Below, one piece after another: positions 47,555-57,076 of a stretch of 64,000 bases of DNA. A model generated the notes under the pieces. The model made no database searches. It saw only the letters and a list, made by a program, of their open reading frames with translations, and was not told the DNA's origin. Source of the DNA: Alphaproteobacteria bacterium. GTDB taxonomy: Bacteria > Pseudomonadota > Alphaproteobacteria > Micavibrionales > Micavibrionaceae. The number at the start of each line of letters is the position of its first letter. The first letter of the stretch is position 1. The position numbers and the translations under genes were made by a program. The DNA lies in assembly GCA_017302165.1 (NCBI GenBank), contig JAFLCW010000001.1, forward strand, positions 496,001 to 560,000, written 5' to 3'.

Positions 47555-47780
47555 AGAGATAAGTTTAAGACGTGTTTATCCCAAAACGGCGAGGTCTGAC
47601 ACGTCTTAAGAATGGATAAGGCGCATGGCTCTTTATCCCATCTCACGGAATTGAATTCGTTTATAGACGCGGATCGGCGGGTTCTTTAAAGCCCCAGCTA
47701 TCTCACCCGAGCTGATCGCACAGGCGTCTATAAGCGGGTGTTCGTCCCCTTAGCCGGCGGGTTTCCCGCCGGCTTTTTTT
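47555..47780 (+). ncRNA. Candidate structured small RNA, unknown class
   Basis: A region of about 226 bases between coxA and mnmA with no reading frame but dense base pairing on the plus strand. Stem 1 pairs TTAAGACGTGT (47565-47575) with ACACGTCTTAA (47599-47609). Stem 2 pairs GGATAA (47614-47619) with TTATCC (47633-47638). Stem 3 pairs GTTTATAGACGC (47659-47670) with GCGTCTATAAGC (47724-47735), one G-U pair, and continues inward with GATC/GATC and CGGGT/ACCCG. A perfect terminator closes the 3' end, and TATAAT lies upstream. It lacks the tell-tale motifs of SRP RNA, RNase P and tmRNA that I know. 6S RNA cannot be excluded. Confidence 0.6.
47752..47780 (+). terminator. Rho-independent terminator ending the candidate small RNA
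   Basis: AGCCGGCGGG (47752-47761), a TTT loop and CCCGCCGGCT (47765-47774), followed by a seven-base T tract (47774-47780). The T tract is on the plus strand only, so it terminates plus-strand transcription although mnmA is on the minus strand. Its end touches the mnmA stop codon. Confidence 0.93.
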
Positions 47781-48960
47781 ATGCGGCGATCGGGAGTGCC
47801 GTACTTTCCGTGCGGGTGATCCATCCCCCGCCCAGCACACGGTTATCCGCATAACAGACGGCGGCCTGACCCGGCGATATGCCGAATTGGGGCGCATCCA
47901 GATACAGCACCGCGTGACCACCCGATTGGGGGATGAACGTGGCCGCGATCGGCGTCATGACCGACCGAAGTTTCACCGATAACTTGATCCCTTGCGTCCG
48001 ATATTTTTCGGGATCATCCGCCCCCGTATCGGCGGGCATATCCATCAGCCAGTTACAATCCTTCAGATGTACGACATCCCGTGCCAATGCCTCACGGGGG
48101 CCCACGATTACGGTGTTTTGAACGGGATCGATTTTGACCACATAAAATGGATCGTTGCTGTCATTGTGCCCGCCGCCAATACCCAATCCCTTGCGCTGAC
48201 CGATCGTATAACCAATCACCCCGTCATGACGTCCCAAGACACGCCCATCCATATGCTTGATATCGCCGGGACGTTGTGCTTCGGGTTTAATTTTTTTGAC
48301 AACCGACGCATAATCACCATTGGGCACAAAACAGATATCCTGCGAATCCGGTTTGTCACAGACCAAAAGCCCGAGCCGCTCCGCATGCTGGCGGGTGATA
48401 TCTTTTGTCCATCCCCCCAGCGGAAAGCGCAGGAACTCCAGTTGCTTTTGCGTGGTGGCGAATAAAAAATAACTTTGATCCTTGCCCGTATCCAGCGCAC
48501 GGTGAAGTTCGGCTCTGTGTGTTTCCGGGTTAACCACGCGCTGAATATAATGGCCGGTAGCCATGCAATCAGCGTTCAAATCTTTGGCAACCTTAAGCAG
48601 ATCCCGAAATTTAACCGTCTGGTTACATTTGACGCATGGGATGGGCGTTTCCCCCTGAAGATAACTGTCGACAAAATCATCCACGACGGATTGCCGGAAC
48701 TTATCCTCGTAATTCAGTACATAGTGGGGAAAGCCTTTTTCTTCGGCGACGCGCTTGGCATCGTAAATATCCTGCCCGGCACAGCAGGCTCCTTTTTTGG
48801 CCAAGGCCGCCCCATAATCATAAAGTTGAAGCGTGACGCCCACGACATCATATCCCTGTTCATGCAGCAAGGCCGCGACGGTGGACGAATCCACCCCGCC
48901 GGACATGGCCACCACCACGCGGGTATCCCGCTCTGGCTTATCGAACCCTAGACTGTTCAT
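47779..48960 (-). CDS. mnmA: tRNA-specific 2-thiouridylase MnmA
   Basis: A 393-residue enzyme that thiolates U34 of tRNA-Lys, -Glu and -Gln with ATP. The PP-loop is [25 protein letters not shown] near the start. The first catalytic Cys is in [11 protein letters not shown] and the second in [23 protein letters not shown] and a C-terminal beta-barrel complete the family plan. I start at ATG 48960; the longer frame uses TTG. Sulfur comes from a cysteine desulfurase, and such a gene lies 1 kb away at 49933-51051. The stop touches the T tract of the small-RNA terminator. Confidence 0.95.
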   Translation of the reverse strand: MNSLGFDKPERDTRVVVAMSGGVDSSTVAALLHEQGYDVVGVTLQLYDYGAALAKKGACCAGQDIYDAKRVAEEKGFPHYVLNYEDKFRQSVVDDFVDSYLQGETPIPCVKCNQTVKFRDLLKVAKDLNADCMATGHYIQRVVNPETHRAELHRALDTGKDQSYFLFATTQKQLEFLRFPLGGWTKDITRQHAERLGLLVCDKPDSQDICFVPNGDYASVVKKIKPEAQRPGDIKHMDGRVLGRHDGVIGYTIGQRKGLGIGGGHNDSNDPFYVVKIDPVQNTVIVGPREALARDVVHLKDCNWLMDMPADTGADDPEKYRTQGIKLSVKLRSVMTPIAATFIPQSGGHAVLYLDAPQFGISPGQAAVCYADNRVLGGGWITRTESTALPIAA

Positions 48961-49011
48961 GCCGGGCAATATAGGCTGTAAGGTTAATAAACTCAAGGAA
49001 TTTTAGACATA

Positions 49012-49587
49012 ATGCAAAAAAAACCGATCACCTCTGTGGCTATATATTTGGGTGCCCGTGACGGGACAACGCCGGACTTTATGACGCTCGCCCATGAGAT
49101 GGGTGCCGGGCTTGGCGCATATCCCATCACGGCGATTTTCGGGGCATCTTCGCATGGCTTGATGGGGGCGTTTGCCAAAAGTTTTCTGGATGCCGGCAAG
49201 GGAACCCTCAAGGGATATTTGCCGCGCTATTTTTTAAAAGGAAATCAACCCGAAGCGCTCGGCATACCCTATGTGTTGACGGAGACACTGGCGGAACGCA
49301 AATATAAATTAATGCAGGATGCTGACGCTTTTTTGGTTCTACCGGGGGGGATGGGTACGTTTGATGAAGTCTTTAATACCTTGGAAGAAGGTTTGGGCGG
49401 TTACATCAAGGCCGGGCGTGATGATGTGTTTCGCCCGGTTTTTATCTTAAATCATGATGGATTTTTTGACGGGCTCAAAATCCAGATTGAAAAAGCGATC
49501 GCCTGCGGCTTTATCTCTCCCCGCGCTATGACGTGCCTGATCTTTGAAAAAAACGCCGCAGATATTTTGGCGCATTTTAAAAATTAA
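49012..49587 (+). CDS. LOG-family protein (TIGR00730-like Rossmann fold)
   Basis: A 191-residue protein of the lysine-decarboxylase-like LOG family, many of which hydrolyse cytokinin riboside monophosphates or purine nucleotides to base and phosphoribose. The motif PGGMGTFDEVF (family PGGxGTxxE) is present near residue 110. Upstream is GASSHGLMGAFAKSFLDAG and the AERKYKLMQDADAFLVLPGG segment. Length fits. No neighbour suggests the natural substrate. It is divergent from mnmA with about 50 bases between starts and convergent with the ferredoxin gene. Confidence 0.9.
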   Translation: MQKKPITSVAIYLGARDGTTPDFMTLAHEMGAGLGAYPITAIFGASSHGLMGAFAKSFLDAGKGTLKGYLPRYFLKGNQPEALGIPYVLTETLAERKYKLMQDADAFLVLPGGMGTFDEVFNTLEEGLGGYIKAGRDDVFRPVFILNHDGFFDGLKIQIEKAIACGFISPRAMTCLIFEKNAADILAHFKN

Positions 49588-49592
49588 GACGG

Positions 49593-49928
49593 CTACCAGC
49601 CCGGCTTGCTTCCGGGGACGGCGACGATCAAGCCGTCCATGTTATCCTTGACTATGATCTGGCAGGACAGGCGCGAGTATTTTCGGATATCAAACCCCAA
49701 ATCCAGCATATCTTCTTCATCGTCGGATCGCGCGCCATCAGGCAGGCAGATATCCCACCATTCTGGATGCACGTATAAATGGCATGTCGCACAGGCCAAA
49801 GATCCGCCGCATGACCCATCAATCGTTTCAATCTTGTTTTTGACGGCCACTTCCATCAGGGACAGACCGACAGGTGCGTCAATTTTTTTTTGGGTACCGT
49901 CTTTTAAAATAAACGTGATCTGCGGCAT
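49593..49928 (-). CDS. fdx: 2Fe-2S ferredoxin (adrenodoxin/Fdx type)
   Basis: A 111-residue electron carrier with a plant/adrenodoxin-type 2Fe-2S site. Cysteines 40, 46, 49 and 89 (C-x5-C-x2-C and a distant Cys in RLSCQI) are the cluster ligands, and SCGGSLACATCHLY is the core loop. A fifth Cys (61) is extra. The acidic stretch DGARSDDEEDMLD is the usual partner-binding face. It lies four bases after the cysteine desulfurase gene in the same direction, which suggests a role in iron-sulfur assembly, although iscU and iscA are not adjacent. Confidence 0.93.
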   Translation of the reverse strand: MPQITFILKDGTQKKIDAPVGLSLMEVAVKNKIETIDGSCGGSLACATCHLYVHPEWWDICLPDGARSDDEEDMLDLGFDIRKYSRLSCQIIVKDNMDGLIVAVPGSKPGW

Positions 49929-49932
49929 TTTC

Positions 49933-51051
49933 TTAAGAACCTACGCGTGTGGTCATATACATTTTTTTCCAAGCTGATATGAACCGGTCAATATCGGACG
50001 CTGTCGTACCGTATCCCAGCGAAATACGCAAGGCAGACCGGCAGATATTCTCTTCAGCCCCCATCGCCTTAAGAACATGCGAGGGTTTAAATGTTCCTGA
50101 TGAGCAGGCCGACCCCGAAGAGACCGCCACCCCGTCCAAGTCCAGTGCCATCATCTGTATTTGGGCGTCAACCCCGGGCAGGGCAATATCGGTGGTATTC
50201 CCCACGCGGGGGGCTTGGGTGCCAAAGATGCGGGCTTCGGGCGCGATCCCCAACAAGGCGTCTTCCATAGCGTCACGCAGATTTCGAATTCGGTCATAAT
50301 CCTGAAGGCCTTGGCGCGCCATTTCGGCCGCCAGACCCATCCCGGCAATCCCGGCGGTGTTGTGTGTGCCGGCACGTTTCAACGATTCCTGTGATCCTCC
50401 CAGAATATACCGGGGAATATCCAGCCCCCGGCGAACAATCAAAGCACCGACACCTTGTGGCCCCCCCATCTTATGAGCGGACAAGGTTAGGTAATCTACG
50501 CCCATATCCGTCATATCAAGGGCGATGCGTCCGGCCGCTTGAACGCTGTCGGTGTGCAGATGTGCCCCGCACGCCTTCGCCAACTTGGCGATATCCTGAA
50601 TCGGCTGAATGACCCCGGTTTCAGAATTGACCGTCATCACAGAAATCAAGGCCGGGGGCTCTCCTTGTTCGATCAGCTGGCGCAGGGCGTCTAAATCAAT
50701 CACGCCGTCCTGAGTCACGGGGATGGTTTCAGCTTGCGGCAGAACATATAAAACTGAAGGATGCTCAATCGCCGACACCAAGACACGCTGACCCTGATAG
50801 GCGTGCAAAACCGTATTATTTCCCTCGGTAGCACCTGAATTAAAAATGACCTGTGCAGGCTTAACCCCCACCAGTTCGGCGACGCGTGATCTGGCTTCTT
50901 CGACATACTTGCGCGCCGTGCGGCCAAATCCATGCACGGATGACGCGTTTCCGGGGCGGTGCCATATGTCCGTCATCAAGGCCAGTATGTCAGGCCGGAG
51001 CGGCGCACTGGCGTTATAATCCAGGTAAACAGGTTCCATGGGGTCTATCAT
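49933..51051 (-). CDS. Cysteine desulfurase (NifS/IscS-like)
   Basis: A 372-residue PLP enzyme that takes sulfur from cysteine for Fe-S clusters and thio-modification. VYLDYNASAPLRPDIL opens the fold, VIFNSGATEGNN and the PLP-lysine loop LTLSAHKMGGPQGVGAL follow, and the active-site Cys is in VSSGSACSSGTFKPSHVL. The compact C-terminus is like IscS/NifS group I enzymes. It is followed after four bases by ferredoxin, and mnmA is close by, so it may supply sulfur to both. The start at 51051 is taken, although an internal Met (51039) is also possible. Confidence 0.92.
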   Translation of the reverse strand: MIDPMEPVYLDYNASAPLRPDILALMTDIWHRPGNASSVHGFGRTARKYVEEARSRVAELVGVKPAQVIFNSGATEGNNTVLHAYQGQRVLVSAIEHPSVLYVLPQAETIPVTQDGVIDLDALRQLIEQGEPPALISVMTVNSETGVIQPIQDIAKLAKACGAHLHTDSVQAAGRIALDMTDMGVDYLTLSAHKMGGPQGVGALIVRRGLDIPRYILGGSQESLKRAGTHNTAGIAGMGLAAEMARQGLQDYDRIRNLRDAMEDALLGIAPEARIFGTQAPRVGNTTDIALPGVDAQIQMMALDLDGVAVSSGSACSSGTFKPSHVLKAMGAEENICRSALRISLGYGTTASDIDRFISAWKKMYMTTRVGS

Positions 51052-51186
51052 GACTTATTATCCACAATGAAATCAACATGTTATACGAAAAATTTGGACT
51101 TTTCGGAATCACTTGTTTATAAACACGAGCATATGTTAAGCCCTGCAAGGCTGATACCCGTATTCATCATAGGAATAGGAATTTAG

Positions 51187-51978
51187 ATGCCCGAGATTAT
51201 CTTTAATGGCCCCGTTGGTCGTCTGGAAGCGCGCTACACCCATTCCAAATATTTGAATGCCCCGATCGCCTTGGTGCTTCATCCGCACCCCCAGCATGGT
51301 GGGACGATGAACAATAAAGTCACCTATGACATGCATCAGGCACTGGTCGCCCGCGGATTTTCAACCATGCGCTTTAACTTTCGCGGCGTGGGTAAATCTC
51401 AAGGGGTGTTTGACCGCGGCGAAGGCGAATTATCTGATGCCGCCACCGCACTTGACTGGATGCAGGAACTGAACAAAAACGCCCCCTATGTCTGGATTGC
51501 CGGTTTTCAATTCGGCGCCTGGATTGGGATGCAACTTTTGATGCGCCGTCCTGAAATACGCGGCTTTATTTCTGTGGCGCCGCCCGCCAATATTTATGAT
51601 TTCTCCTTTTTGGCACCGTGTCCATCCTCAGGATTGATCCTGCAAGGAAGCCGCGATGATGTTGTCCCCGAAGCGGCCGTTAAGAAGAATCTGGTTGATA
51701 AATTAATGGCGCAAAAGGGCATCAAAATTGATTACCGTGTCATTGAAGGTGCCAACCATTTTTTCCATGAAAAAACAGATCAATTAATCGCCAATATGCA
51801 TGATCACATGGATAAAGCAGGCGGTGGCCGTCCGTTGATGCCAGAGAAAAAAGAAACACCGACGAAAAAAACAGTCTCTAAAGCTCCCGCAAAAATGAAA
51901 GAGCCGGAAAAAGAAAAACTCAAGAAAACAGAGACCGAAAAAACATCTGCCAAATCTAAATCAAAAAAAGCGGCTTAG
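51187..51978 (+). CDS. Alpha/beta hydrolase with Lys-rich C-terminal tail
   Basis: A 263-residue protein. Residues 1-210 are an alpha/beta hydrolase of the YcjY/peptidase-like branch: VLHPHPQHGGTMNNKVTYDM, MRFNFRGVGKSQGVFDRG, and VIEGANHFFHEK with a late His. The nucleophile loop reads GFQFGAW rather than GxSxG, so Ser is missing there and hydrolase activity is doubtful. Residues 215-263 form a Lys/Pro/Thr/Ala-rich tail (KKETPTKKTVSKAPAKMKEP and on) like histone H1 or phasin-type tails, which may bind DNA, RNA or PHB granules. Its last codons (KKAA) form half of a terminator shared with bcp. Confidence 0.85.
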   Translation: MPEIIFNGPVGRLEARYTHSKYLNAPIALVLHPHPQHGGTMNNKVTYDMHQALVARGFSTMRFNFRGVGKSQGVFDRGEGELSDAATALDWMQELNKNAPYVWIAGFQFGAWIGMQLLMRRPEIRGFISVAPPANIYDFSFLAPCPSSGLILQGSRDDVVPEAAVKKNLVDKLMAQKGIKIDYRVIEGANHFFHEKTDQLIANMHDHMDKAGGGRPLMPEKKETPTKKTVSKAPAKMKEPEKEKLKKTETEKTSAKSKSKKAA

Positions 51979-51989
51979 GCCGCTTTTTT
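51964..51989. terminator. Bidirectional terminator lying in the ends of two convergent genes
   Basis: AAAAAAGCGGC (51964-51974) and GCCGCTTTTTT (51979-51989) pair perfectly around TTAG, and each strand gives a GC stem with a U tract. The 4-bp loop contains the stop codons of both genes. It encodes the last codons of the hydrolase on the plus strand and of bcp on the minus strand, each ending Lys-Lys-Ala-Ala. Confidence 0.9.
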
Positions 51990-52457
51990 ATGAAGGTCGT
52001 TAAGGGCTTTTTTAACCTCTTCTACATGTCCTGGTACCTTGACCTTGCGCCAGATGCCCGCAATCTTCCCATTCGTATCAATCAAGAATGTGGCGCGGTC
52101 AATCCCCATGTATTTTTTGCCATACATGCTTTTTTCAACCCATGTGCCATAGGCTTCGCACAAGGTTCCGTCTTCATCTGAAACCAAGTTGAACTTCAGG
52201 TCGTATTTTTTCTTGAATTTTTCATGCTTGGCGACTGTGTCTTTGGATACACCTAAAATAACAGCATCCACCTTTTTAAAGGCTGATAACGCGTCGTTAA
52301 ACCCACAAGCCTCGGCGGTACAGCCCGGCGTATCATCCTTGGGGTAGAAATACAGAATAATGTAACTTCCCTTGAAATCAGACAGAGAGATCAAATTATC
52401 GCCATCCACTGGCAAATGAAAATCAGGTGCTTTATCGCCAATTGAGAGTTCTGACAT
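51975..52457 (-). CDS. bcp: Thiol peroxidase Bcp/PrxQ (peroxiredoxin)
   Basis: A 160-residue peroxiredoxin that reduces hydrogen and organic peroxides with thioredoxin. The active site is FYPKDDTPGCTAEACGF, with the peroxidatic Cys 46 and the resolving Cys 51, the atypical 2-Cys PrxQ arrangement. IGDKAPDFHLPV at the start and VLGVSKDTVAKHEKF fit the family. It ends HKKAA inside the shared terminator and overlaps the hydrolase by four bases. A stretch of about 90 bp separates it from the large AsmA-like gene on the other strand. Confidence 0.94.
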   Translation of the reverse strand: MSELSIGDKAPDFHLPVDGDNLISLSDFKGSYIILYFYPKDDTPGCTAEACGFNDALSAFKKVDAVILGVSKDTVAKHEKFKKKYDLKFNLVSDEDGTLCEAYGTWVEKSMYGKKYMGIDRATFLIDTNGKIAGIWRKVKVPGHVEEVKKALNDLHKKAA

Positions 52458-52550
52458 AGATTATCCTTTGTTTGTAAAATCTTATAACTGTGCGTTTTCT
52501 TGAAAAAGTCAAGGGTGGTGCCTGACAAATGACCTAATCTTTTCTATGAT

Positions 52551-55500
52551 ATGGGTCATATGAAATACGGTTTCATTCATATCAGTGCGCGCGCACTTTT
52601 TCTGATGATGGAAGCACTCGGGCTTCTCATTCTGGTTCTGTTTGTCGGGGCTGGATTTATCCTGTGGCGTATTGGTCAGGGGCCGGTCGATCTTAATTTT
52701 GCCAAGCCGTATATTCAGCAGGCATTTTCTGAAGCTGACGAACGATATCATATTCAGTTAGACCGGGTTTTTTTATCTCGTGACCAGAATAAAGGCCCGG
52801 TGACCTTAAGTATTGATGATTTGACCCTGATCCGTCGTGATACCCAGACGCCGGTGTTGAATATCAATGAAGTAGATGTCAGTTTTTCTTATCTGCATTT
52901 ATTTTTGGGAAAAATTAGACCGATTTCTGTCATTTTTCAAAGCCCGTCAATTTTGCTTGTCAAAACAGAACAGGGGATAGAATTTGCGCTACGTAATTCT
53001 GAGGCTAAATCACCTGTGACTGTTTCTTCGGCACCTGCCCGTGCGCTCCCGGAACAGATAGCGCTTCTGGTCTCGTGGCTTGAGGATTCATCTCAGCGCA
53101 TCGGGCTATTAAAAACACTCAAAACATTTGAAATTCGAAATGCGGGTGTTTTGCTCCGCGATATGACCCAGCGTGTCTCGTGGTATATCACCGATTTTGA
53201 CGTCATGTTGCGGGACACACCAGAGGCCGTCAGTGCCTACATGTCGGTGTCCATGTCCCAAAAAGAAAAAGCCAAAGCGGATATGCGCGTGTACCTGACC
53301 TATCGTCGGGATCAAAAAGATTTTGCTTTTTCGGCGAATATTGACCAATTCAATCCGATTATTCTCACAAAATTCTTCCCCCAGAGTTTTTCCTTGGGTG
53401 CCACGGAAATGACGGTTACAGGACAGATCGGGGCGGTATTAGACCAAAATATGGCGCTTCAATCTGCGTCTGTGAATGTGACGGTGCCCGAAGGCACGAT
53501 TGATTACCCTCAGGAATTCACACAGCCCCTGCCTCTTAAGGATGTCGCCCTTCAGACAACATTCACTAGCCTAAATAAAACACTAACCCTCGAAAAATTT
53601 AAGGCAACGATTGCCGATATTCCCGTGGAAGGAACTGGGAAACTGATGATTACCCCAGAAGGTCTGTCTGCGCCTATTGTCTTTAAAACAGTGGGCGATA
53701 TAACGCCTGAAAAAATTGCGCCAGTATTCCCTAACTCAGAGCGAGATGGCGAGGCCGCCAAATGGGTCTTGGAACTGATGACGGGAGGCGTGTACCGAGA
53801 CGTAGTCTTTTCATCTGATTTATTACTAACTCGTCAAAAACGGGATAATGCTCCGGATGAATGGGTCTTTGGTTCGGATAACACAAAACTTGCCTTTGCC
53901 TTTGAGGGCGTTGATGTTCTGTATCATGACACATTAACGCCGGCTAAAAATTGTCAGGGCTCTGGGGTTTTGGATGTCACGGCAGATAAATTGACGATCG
54001 AAGGCAGTGCCGATATTGGCGATATACAAGGCCAAAATGCCAAGTTGGAATTTACTGATATCATGGTACGTGGTGGTGGTAACGCTATCATTACGTTTGA
54101 TGCCCAAGGATCGCTCGCTTCGGCATTTGAATATATCTCCTTACGCCCAATATCCATGGGCGACCAGCTGGGGGTTGATGGTAAAAATGCCAAAGGGAAT
54201 ATCGAGATGTCGGCGCGACTTGAATTCCCAACGATCAAAGATGCTCCGCGCGAAGCGTTTAAGGTCAATGCCAAGGCGACGCTCACCAATGTGACCTTAC
54301 CGGGAGTAGTTGAGACCATGACCTTAACGGGCGGCCCGTTGACACTCGATGTCCAAGATGGGTCGTTTCGCGTCGCGGGGTCTGGTCAATTGGATGGACG
54401 TGATATCACTCTCGACTGGCATGAATTTTTTGATCCGGCCGGGCATCCCTATCTTTCGAAAGTGACCGCCAGCGTCTCGGCGGATCAAGCTATGCGGCAT
54501 AAATTCGGCGTGATGCTGGATGATTATTTCTCTGGCAGTCTTCCTGCCGATATTACCTATACGACGTTTGCAGATAAAAAATCAGAATTGTTTCTGACGG
54601 GGAACCTTAAGCCTTTATCTCTTCATATACGTCCGTTTCAATATCAAAAACCAGAAGAGGTCGAGGGCACCGTCACCCTTAAGGCCTTTTTAGACAAGGG
54701 CGTTTTAAAATCAATTGATGACTTATCCATCAAGGCACCTGATTTCATCATAGATCGTGCAGATCTGACCTTTGCCCCTATGCGCGGTAAATCGGCGGAG
54801 CTTTCCGGCGGCACATTACCTTCGGTTATCATCGGCCGCACGCAAGTAAAGGCTGATTTTACGGTGAATGAAAAAAACCTGCTGAAATTATCGGCCAACG
54901 GTGTTGTGTTTGATGCCGCGCCCTTTATGAAAGGGAACCCAGCAGAAAAAACAGATTCTGCAACCCCGAATACACAGACGCCATTGACGATGAATATCTC
55001 TCTTGCCGTGGATAAGATGCTGACGGGGGAAGACTTAAGCGTGGGGGCAACCAAACTCTATATCGAAACAGACATCGATGGGGATATGACCCGGCTTGAA
55101 ATGGATTCGGTCGCTGGGGCAGGGGACATTTACCTCAGGTTTAAACCTGACCAGACGGGTAAACGCACGTTCAGGCTTGAGGCTGATGATGCCGGAGCGA
55201 CTTTGCTGGCCTTTGATTTGTATGATCAGGTGCGCGGGGGAACAATTTTAGTTTACGGCGAGCCCCAAGGTCAGGAAGTGCGGGGCGATATTTGGGGCAC
55301 GGCGCGGATGGAAAATTTTACGATTGTCAAAGCTCCAGCTCTGGCGAAACTTCTGTCAATCATGAGTCTGTCTGGTCTGGGGGAAACGCTTAATAACCAA
55401 GGGCTGTCTTTTGCCAAGTTAGAGACACAATTTGAATGGCAATTCAGACCTGAGGGGAATTTATTGATTGTCAAGGATGGACGGACATCTGGGTCGTCGA

Positions 55501-55784
55501 TTGGTCTCACGTTTGATGGGGTGTTTGACCGGGGCGCCAATACTACGGATTTGCGCGGCACGATTATCCCCATGACGGAAATCAATAGCTTCCTTAAAAA
55601 TATACCGATCGTGGGCGATATTCTCACGGGGGGGAATGGCCTGATTGCCGCGACCTACACCATGAAGGGGCCTTCAAAAGAGCCAAACGTCATGGTCAAC
55701 CCGCTGTCTATTCTGACACCGGGCTTCTTAAGAACTATTTTGTTTGAAGGTGGATTTAAAAACCCGCCGCCTGCAGATCAATAA
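52551..55784 (+). CDS. Large AsmA/YhdP-like protein (DUF3971 type)
   Basis: A 1077-residue protein with one N-terminal membrane segment (about residues 20-45, AAG-type hydrophobic run LGLLILVLFVGAGFILW) and a very long, mostly beta-strand periplasmic part. This is the plan of YhdP/AsmA bridge proteins, which carry phospholipids from the inner to the outer membrane. The C-terminal 250 residues contain FRPEGNLLIVKDGRTSGSSIGLTFDG and MNPLSILTPGFLRTILFEG-like sequence, typical of the AsmA-like C-terminal domain. It fits with the Mla and Lpt genes at the other end of the window. A second ATG at 52560 is possible. Confidence 0.85.
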   Translation: MGHMKYGFIHISARALFLMMEALGLLILVLFVGAGFILWRIGQGPVDLNFAKPYIQQAFSEADERYHIQLDRVFLSRDQNKGPVTLSIDDLTLIRRDTQTPVLNINEVDVSFSYLHLFLGKIRPISVIFQSPSILLVKTEQGIEFALRNSEAKSPVTVSSAPARALPEQIALLVSWLEDSSQRIGLLKTLKTFEIRNAGVLLRDMTQRVSWYITDFDVMLRDTPEAVSAYMSVSMSQKEKAKADMRVYLTYRRDQKDFAFSANIDQFNPIILTKFFPQSFSLGATEMTVTGQIGAVLDQNMALQSASVNVTVPEGTIDYPQEFTQPLPLKDVALQTTFTSLNKTLTLEKFKATIADIPVEGTGKLMITPEGLSAPIVFKTVGDITPEKIAPVFPNSERDGEAAKWVLELMTGGVYRDVVFSSDLLLTRQKRDNAPDEWVFGSDNTKLAFAFEGVDVLYHDTLTPAKNCQGSGVLDVTADKLTIEGSADIGDIQGQNAKLEFTDIMVRGGGNAIITFDAQGSLASAFEYISLRPISMGDQLGVDGKNAKGNIEMSARLEFPTIKDAPREAFKVNAKATLTNVTLPGVVETMTLTGGPLTLDVQDGSFRVAGSGQLDGRDITLDWHEFFDPAGHPYLSKVTASVSADQAMRHKFGVMLDDYFSGSLPADITYTTFADKKSELFLTGNLKPLSLHIRPFQYQKPEEVEGTVTLKAFLDKGVLKSIDDLSIKAPDFIIDRADLTFAPMRGKSAELSGGTLPSVIIGRTQVKADFTVNEKNLLKLSANGVVFDAAPFMKGNPAEKTDSATPNTQTPLTMNISLAVDKMLTGEDLSVGATKLYIETDIDGDMTRLEMDSVAGAGDIYLRFKPDQTGKRTFRLEADDAGATLLAFDLYDQVRGGTILVYGEPQGQEVRGDIWGTARMENFTIVKAPALAKLLSIMSLSGLGETLNNQGLSFAKLETQFEWQFRPEGNLLIVKDGRTSGSSIGLTFDGVFDRGANTTDLRGTIIPMTEINSFLKNIPIVGDILTGGNGLIAATYTMKGPSKEPNVMVNPLSILTPGFLRTILFEGGFKNPPPADQ

Positions 55785-55805
55785 AAACATGTCCCAAAAT
55801 ATGTT

Positions 55806-57059
55806 CTAAGTTGGGATAATCAGGACGTGACGTTTTTTTCCCGCCGATAATTTAATATATCCTTCAGACGACACATCTTCGGCACGGGTGAGAGCGTTAA
55901 TATCAGTGATCGTGTTGTCGTTATACTTGGCTCCCCCCCCTTGTATAAGTCGGCGCGCCTCACCTTTTGACGGGGCTAATCCTGCCTGCACGATCAAGTC
56001 AACAAACGGCACGCCCGAAGATAAAAGGGTTGATGAAATTTCAACCCGGGGAAGATCGCCGCCGATTCCGCCCTGTTCAAATACCTGCTGGGCGGTGTTT
56101 TCCGCCTCTATCGCGGCGGCCTCGCCGTGGCAGAGTTTCGTAGCCTCGCGCGCCAGAATTTTTTTCGCGTGGTTGATGTCGGATCCGGACAGCGATTCAA
56201 GACGCGTAATCTCAGATATAGGAAGCATGGTAAAGCGTCGTAATAATGTACCCACCATCACGTCATCCACGTTGCGCCAATATTGATAGTAATCATAGGC
56301 AGAGAGCATTTGTGCGTTAAGCCAGACGGCACCGCTTTCCGTTTTGCCCATCTTTTTGCCATCCGGCGTGGTCAGCAATGGGGCGGTCAGGGCAAAAATC
56401 TGCGCTTGATCTGATTTATGCGCCAGATCCACGCCGTTGATGATATTGCCCCATTGGTCAGAGCCTCCCATCTGCAAAATCGTCCCATAGCGGCGATACA
56501 GTTCCAGAAAATCATATCCCTGCATGACCATATAATTAAATTCAAGCAAGGTGAGGGGACTCTCCCGCTCTAGACGTTGCTTGACAGAGTCAAATGACAG
56601 CATCCGGTTCACGGTAAAATAACGTCCGTAATCACGCAGAAAATCAAGATACCGAAGCCCGTCCAGCCAATCATTATTATTGACCATCAGGGCATCTGAC
56701 GTGCCCGTGCCATAGGCCAAAAACTGTTTGAAACATGTATCCTGAATATGACGGATGTTGGTGTTAATGGTGTCATCATCTAATAATTTGCGTTGTTCGT
56801 CTTTGAACGACGGATCGCCGATTTTTGACGTGCCTCCCCCCATCAGGGTGATGGGTTTATGACCCGTTTCCTGAAACCAGCGAAGCATCATGATCCCGGT
56901 TAAATTGCCGACATGGAGTGATTTGGCCGTGGCATCAAACCCGATATAGGCACTCTGGGTGCCGGATGCCAGTTTTTGATCCAGGGCAGTTAAATCACTG
57001 CACTGGTGCAAAAGGCCGCGCTCGGTTAGGATATTGAGGAAATCGGATTTATAACTCAT
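55806..57059 (-). CDS. tyrS: Tyrosyl-tRNA synthetase
   Basis: A 417-residue class I aminoacyl-tRNA synthetase that charges tRNA-Tyr. The HIGH-type motif is HVGN at residues 49-52 and the KMSKS-type motif KMGKT at about 236-240. [17 protein letters not shown] and [16 protein letters not shown] tyrosine-binding sequence are clear (seen as [18 protein letters not shown]). The C-terminal S4 domain ([20 protein letters not shown]) binds the tRNA. It is divergent from anmK with 17 bases between starts. Confidence 0.96.
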   Translation of the reverse strand: MSYKSDFLNILTERGLLHQCSDLTALDQKLASGTQSAYIGFDATAKSLHVGNLTGIMMLRWFQETGHKPITLMGGGTSKIGDPSFKDEQRKLLDDDTINTNIRHIQDTCFKQFLAYGTGTSDALMVNNNDWLDGLRYLDFLRDYGRYFTVNRMLSFDSVKQRLERESPLTLLEFNYMVMQGYDFLELYRRYGTILQMGGSDQWGNIINGVDLAHKSDQAQIFALTAPLLTTPDGKKMGKTESGAVWLNAQMLSAYDYYQYWRNVDDVMVGTLLRRFTMLPISEITRLESLSGSDINHAKKILAREATKLCHGEAAAIEAENTAQQVFEQGGIGGDLPRVEISSTLLSSGVPFVDLIVQAGLAPSKGEARRLIQGGGAKYNDNTITDINALTRAEDVSSEGYIKLSAGKKRHVLIIPT

Positions 57060-57076
57060 AGTGAAATTCTATACCC

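Noticed and set aside
47444..47780. Riboswitch or attenuator for a downstream gene
   Set aside because: The structure and its terminator read on the plus strand, while the next gene (mnmA) is on the minus strand, so there is no plus-strand gene to control. A stand-alone RNA fits better.
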